Below the pieces are notes generated by a model. The model saw only the letters and a program-made list of their open reading frames with translations, made no database searches and was not told the origin of the DNA. Below are positions 30,442-33,388 of a DNA stretch of 33,388 nucleotides, one piece after another. This DNA is from an uncultured Oscillospiraceae bacterium (GTDB taxonomy: Bacteria; Bacillota; Clostridia; Oscillospirales; Oscillospiraceae). The position numbers and the translations under genes were made by a program. Position 1 is the first letter of the stretch. Each line of letters starts with the position of its first letter. The stretch is from positions 1-33,388 of the forward strand of contig CAKTLD010000010.1 in NCBI GenBank assembly GCA_934572445.1, written 5' to 3'.

Positions 30442-31626
30442 ATGACCAAGGAAGAACGCCTGCTGCGGCAGGAGCAGCGCGAGCGCGCAAAGGCCATCGA
30501 GGCTGCTGCGCGCGAAGCGGGCCGTGGTCCGATCGACATGCCGTATCTCCTGCTCATGCTTGCATTGCTGAGCGTGGGACTGCTGATGCTCTTTTCCGCC
30601 AGCTTCCCCTCGGCCTATTATGAAGAAGGTAATCCTGCCTATTATCTCATCCGACAGGGCGTATTTGCCGTCATAGGCCTTGCGGCGATGTTCGTCATCG
30701 GCAAGATCAACTACGAGCGCTACCGGGCGGTCGCAAAGCTTGCACTGCTCGTTTCGATCATGCTGCTGATCCTCGTCCTGATCCCTGGCATCGGTACGGG
30801 CAAACTGACGCATGGCGCGCAGCGCTGGATTCGCATCACCTCGTCGCTTCAGTTTCAGCCCTCTGAGGTCGCCAAGGTCGGCATCATCCTCTACTTTGCC
30901 GACAGCATCTCAAAGAAGAAGGACAAAATGGCCACCCTGCGCTACGGCATCATCCCCTATGCAGCGATCCTCGGCGTGATCGGCTTTCTGATGTATAAGG
31001 AACCGCACTTTTCCGGCCTTGTGCTGCTGCTGGGCATCGGCGCGGTGATGATGTACGTCGGCGGTATTCGCAACTATTGGGTGTTTGCAGGCTTTGCGCT
31101 CGTTGCCTTTGTGGCCTATGCCTTTGCCACGGGGCTGATCACCTACAACTCGAGCCGTATCGCCATCTGGCTCGACCCGCTCAACGAGGAGTGGATGCGC
31201 GGCAACGGTTATCAGATCCGGCAATCCCTGCTCGCCATCGGCTCGGGAGGGCTTTTCGGCGTGGGCTTCGGCAAGAGCCGGCAGAAGTTTCAGTTCCTGC
31301 CCGAGGAGCACAACGATTTTATCTTTGCCATCATCTGTGAGGAACTGGGCCTTGTCGGCGCGGTCATCATCATGGTCATGTTTGCGCTGTTCATCATTCG
31401 CGGCTACTGGATCGCCCTGCACGCGCGCGACCGCTTCGGCAGCCTGCTTGCCGTCGGCGTGACGACGCAGATCGCCCTGCAGGTCTTTCTCAACATCGCG
31501 GTCGTGACGAATTTGATTCCCAACACGGGCATTTCGCTGCCGTTTTTCAGCTACGGCGGCACGGCGCTCGCCGTGCAGCTGGCTGAGGTCGGCATCGTAC
31601 TGAGCGTCTCGCGCCAGATGCGATGA
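30442..31626 (+). CDS. ftsW: SEDS peptidoglycan glycosyltransferase FtsW
   Basis: This 394-residue protein has about ten membrane helices after a charged N-terminal tail. It polymerises lipid II glycan at the division site with the class B PBP. Conserved SEDS parts are LLMLFSAS, GAQRWIRI, FQPSEVAKVGIILYFA, GYQIRQSLLAIGSGGLFGVGFGKSRQKFQFLPEEHNDFIFA (catalytic Asp in HNDF) and TGISLPFFSYGGTALA. GGGGGAGG lies 6 bases before the ATG. Its place before murG supports FtsW rather than RodA. Confidence 0.94.
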   Translation: MTKEERLLRQEQRERAKAIEAAAREAGRGPIDMPYLLLMLALLSVGLLMLFSASFPSAYYEEGNPAYYLIRQGVFAVIGLAAMFVIGKINYERYRAVAKLALLVSIMLLILVLIPGIGTGKLTHGAQRWIRITSSLQFQPSEVAKVGIILYFADSISKKKDKMATLRYGIIPYAAILGVIGFLMYKEPHFSGLVLLLGIGAVMMYVGGIRNYWVFAGFALVAFVAYAFATGLITYNSSRIAIWLDPLNEEWMRGNGYQIRQSLLAIGSGGLFGVGFGKSRQKFQFLPEEHNDFIFAIICEELGLVGAVIIMVMFALFIIRGYWIALHARDRFGSLLAVGVTTQIALQVFLNIAVVTNLIPNTGISLPFFSYGGTALAVQLAEVGIVLSVSRQMR

Positions 31627-31651
31627 CGCGTTATCAGGGAGGGAAAACGGC

Positions 31652-32770
31652 ATGAAGGTCATCTTTACCTGCGGCGGCACGGCGGGGCACGTCAATCCCG
31701 CACTTGCGTTGGCGGGCTATATGCGGCAGAAGGACCCGCGCGTCGAGATCCTGTTTGTCGGCGCGGAGCGCGGCCTGGAACGCGATCTGCTCGCGCACAC
31801 GGATTATCCCTTCCGCACGGTGAATATCTCGTCGTTCCACCGTTCATTCCGGCCTGCGGAGATCAGGCATAATCTCATCACGCTCAAAAACCTTGCCCAT
31901 GCCGGGCGCGAGGCGAACGCCATCCTGAACGATTTTCACCCAGACCTGATCGTCGGCACCGGCGGCTACGCGAGCTATCCCATCGTGCGCTACGGCGCGG
32001 AGGCGGGCATCCCTGCGGCGGTGCATGAGTCAAACATCGTGCCGGGGCTGACGACGCGTCAGCTGGAACCCTACTGCCGGCGCATCATGGTCGGCTTTGA
32101 GGACTGCCGCGCACACTACAAACATCCCGACAAGGTGGTCGTGACCGGTACGCCCGTGCGCGGCGACTTCTTTGCGAGAAGTAAGCGGCAGGCCAAGGAA
32201 AAACTCGGCGTGGACGACGGCCGCCCCCTGATCGTTTCGTTCTGGGGCAGCCTTGGGTCAAGCGCGATGAACCGCGCGATGGCGGAGTTTTTGACGCTGG
32301 AAAGCGCGAAAGAGCCGTTTTATCACATCCACGGTGTCGGCGGGATCTGTTGGGAGCCGATGCAGCAGTGGATGCACGACGACGGGCTGGAGATCGCCGA
32401 GCATCCCGCGCTCGATGTGCGCGAGTACATCTACGACATGGCGACGGTCATGCGCGCCGCCGATCTCGTCATCTGCCGCGCGGGCGCGTCCACGCTCAGT
32501 GAGCTGACGGCGCTCGGCGTTCCGGCGATCCTGGTGCCGTCGCCCAACGTGACGAACCACCATCAGGAAAAGAACGCGGCGCTGCTCGGCAACCACGGCG
32601 CGGCGCTCGTGCTGCCGGAAGAGGGGCTGGACGGCAAAAAGCTCTTTGCCGCCGCGGCGAGTATCCTGAACGATGCGCCGCGCCTGCGGAGCATGGCAGA
32701 ACAGATGGCGCGCCTTGGCGTGCCGGATGCGACGGAGCGTATCTACGAGACGGTGATGGCGCTTGTATGA
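31652..32770 (+). CDS. murG: UDP-GlcNAc transferase MurG (lipid II synthesis)
   Basis: This 372-residue membrane-associated GT-B enzyme adds GlcNAc to lipid I, giving lipid II. The N-terminal loop reads CGGTAGHVNPALALA (Ala replaces the second Gly of the usual GGTGGH). Further motifs are GTGGYASYP, HESNIVPGLT, VTGTPVR, FWGSLGSSAMN and ICRAGASTLSELTALGVPAILVPSPN with NHHQEKNA, which bind the sugar nucleotide. GGGAGGG lies 8 bases before the ATG. It is the last gene of this dcw segment and is followed by a terminator. Confidence 0.97.
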   Translation: MKVIFTCGGTAGHVNPALALAGYMRQKDPRVEILFVGAERGLERDLLAHTDYPFRTVNISSFHRSFRPAEIRHNLITLKNLAHAGREANAILNDFHPDLIVGTGGYASYPIVRYGAEAGIPAAVHESNIVPGLTTRQLEPYCRRIMVGFEDCRAHYKHPDKVVVTGTPVRGDFFARSKRQAKEKLGVDDGRPLIVSFWGSLGSSAMNRAMAEFLTLESAKEPFYHIHGVGGICWEPMQQWMHDDGLEIAEHPALDVREYIYDMATVMRAADLVICRAGASTLSELTALGVPAILVPSPNVTNHHQEKNAALLGNHGAALVLPEEGLDGKKLFAAAASILNDAPRLRSMAEQMARLGVPDATERIYETVMALV

Positions 32771-32785
32771 AAAATATGGAAACTG

Positions 32786-32816
32786 AAAACCGGCGCCGCT
32801 TCGGCACGCCGGTTTT
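32786..32816 (+). terminator. Terminator of the dcw cluster
   Basis: Stem AAAACCGGCG / CGCCGGTTTT with an 11-base loop is followed by TCTTTTC, 16 bases after murG. A second weak hairpin (TGCTAAA/TTTAGCA) follows at about 32837-32856. Confidence 0.88.
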
Positions 32817-32875
32817 TCTTTTCGTCAAATCCAGCGTGCTAAAGCGCTTTTTAGCAGGATTTCCGCTTTTTAACC

Positions 32876-32904
32876 TTGCAAAAGCAGCGTCGGTTTGCTA
32901 TGAT
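32876..32904 (+). promoter_or_regulatory. Promoter of the Fe-S scaffold gene
   Basis: TTGCAA (32876-32881) and TATGAT (32899-32904) are separated by 17 bases, about 60 bases before the start codon. Confidence 0.7.
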
Positions 32905-32966
32905 AACCATATGTATGATACGTTCCGCATTTTTGCGGAGACAGAGGATAAGAAAGGATGACCGCA

Positions 32967-33388
32967 ATGATTTACACGACCGAAGTCCAGCACATGTGCC
33001 CGGTCGCCAAGGGCGCATATCACGGTCCCGCTCCCATTCCCGAAGAGGGCAAGTGGGTCCAGGCCAAGCAGATCGCCGATATTTCCGGCTTCACCCACGG
33101 CATTGGCTGGTGCGCGCCCCAGCAGGGCGCCTGCAAGCTGACGCTCAACGTCAAGGAGGGCATTATTCAGGAGGCGCTCGTTGAGACCATCGGCTGCTCG
33201 GGCATGACCCATTCCGCCGCCATGGCTTCCGAGATCCTGATCGGCAAGACCATTCTCGAGGCGCTGAACACCGACCTGGTGTGCGACGCCATCAACACCG
33301 CCATGCGCGAGCTGTTCCTGCAGATCGTCTACGGCCGCACCCAGTCCGCCTTCTCTGAGGACGGCCTCGCCGTCGGCGCGTCCCTCGA
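32967..33388 (+). CDS. Iron-sulfur cluster assembly scaffold protein, NifU/IscU-like, truncated by window edge
   Basis: The first 140 residues fit the clostridial scaffold family that resembles NifU/IscU. Landmarks are VQHMCPVAKGAYHGPAPIP, HGIGWCAPQQGACKL, ALVETIGCSGMTHSAAMASEIL and LNTDLVCDAINTAMRELF. Conserved cysteines in these parts are the likely cluster ligands. In related genomes this gene usually precedes one for a GGGtGRT-type protein, which would lie beyond the right edge. ATG 32967 is chosen with AGAAAGGA upstream; an in-frame ATG at 32958 is the alternative. Its presence with sufCB shows Fe-S assembly split over two loci here. Confidence 0.9.
   Translation, partial: MIYTTEVQHMCPVAKGAYHGPAPIPEEGKWVQAKQIADISGFTHGIGWCAPQQGACKLTLNVKEGIIQEALVETIGCSGMTHSAAMASEILIGKTILEALNTDLVCDAINTAMRELFLQIVYGRTQSAFSEDGLAVGASL

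Overview
The window looks like chromosome from a GC-rich, spore-forming anaerobic Firmicute of the Oscillospiraceae (Clostridia) type. Reasons: an intact sigma-K gene with a hydrophobic pro-sequence, a Firmicute-style mraZ-rsmH-ftsL-PBP(PASTA) cluster, a two-gene SufC/SufB Fe-S operon, a NifU-like scaffold of the clostridial kind, an SLH-domain protein, and strong AAGGAGG ribosome sites in front of most genes. I cannot name genus or species from sequence alone.

Layout. 1-2283 (minus): ECF sigma factor, membrane anti-sigma-like protein, lipoprotein and a truncated MBOAT acyltransferase. 2512-3996 (plus, divergent): a lipoprotein serpin preceded by an ECF-type promoter. 4160-7356: M32 carboxypeptidase, DUF2087 protein, sigma-K, and an XRE/zinc-ribbon regulator. 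7476-9676 (minus): HAD phosphatase and BrnQ transporter. 9975-12860: a secreted beta-helix-like protein and an SLH protein, behind a leader with two abutting perfect palindromes. 12913-14493 (minus): prfC. 14647-15580: tRNA-Gly(GCC), a tandem array of tRNA 3'-end copies each followed by a terminator-like hairpin, a 102-bp-period repeat, and a compact non-coding locus bounded by outward-facing terminators. 15652-18937: zinc-finger membrane protein, SufB/SufC operon, ferritin-like protein. 18976-21019 (minus): FakA/DAK2 protein and Asp23 protein. 21227-22771: rsmD-coaD-coiled-coil protein. 23179-32770: division/cell-wall (dcw) cluster mraZ, rsmH, ftsL, PBP, murE, mraY, ftsW, murG, interrupted between mraY and ftsW by about 460 bp of non-coding DNA with matching palindromic ends. 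32967-end: partial Fe-S scaffold gene.

How they work together. The dcw genes make and export lipid-linked peptidoglycan precursor (MurE, MraY, MurG) and polymerise it at the septum (FtsW with the PASTA PBP, FtsL as partner), with MraZ as probable autoregulator. murF, murD, murC and ftsQ are not in the window. The sigma/anti-sigma pair probably drives the adjacent serpin. SufC/SufB and the terminal scaffold protein both belong to Fe-S cluster assembly.

Most unusual parts: the tRNA-Gly 3'-end repeat array (similar in design to the E. coli tyrT/rtT arrangement), the putative small RNA locus at 15313-15580, the ECF-serpin module, the twin palindromic leader at 9912-9952, and the repeat-bounded insert in the dcw cluster.
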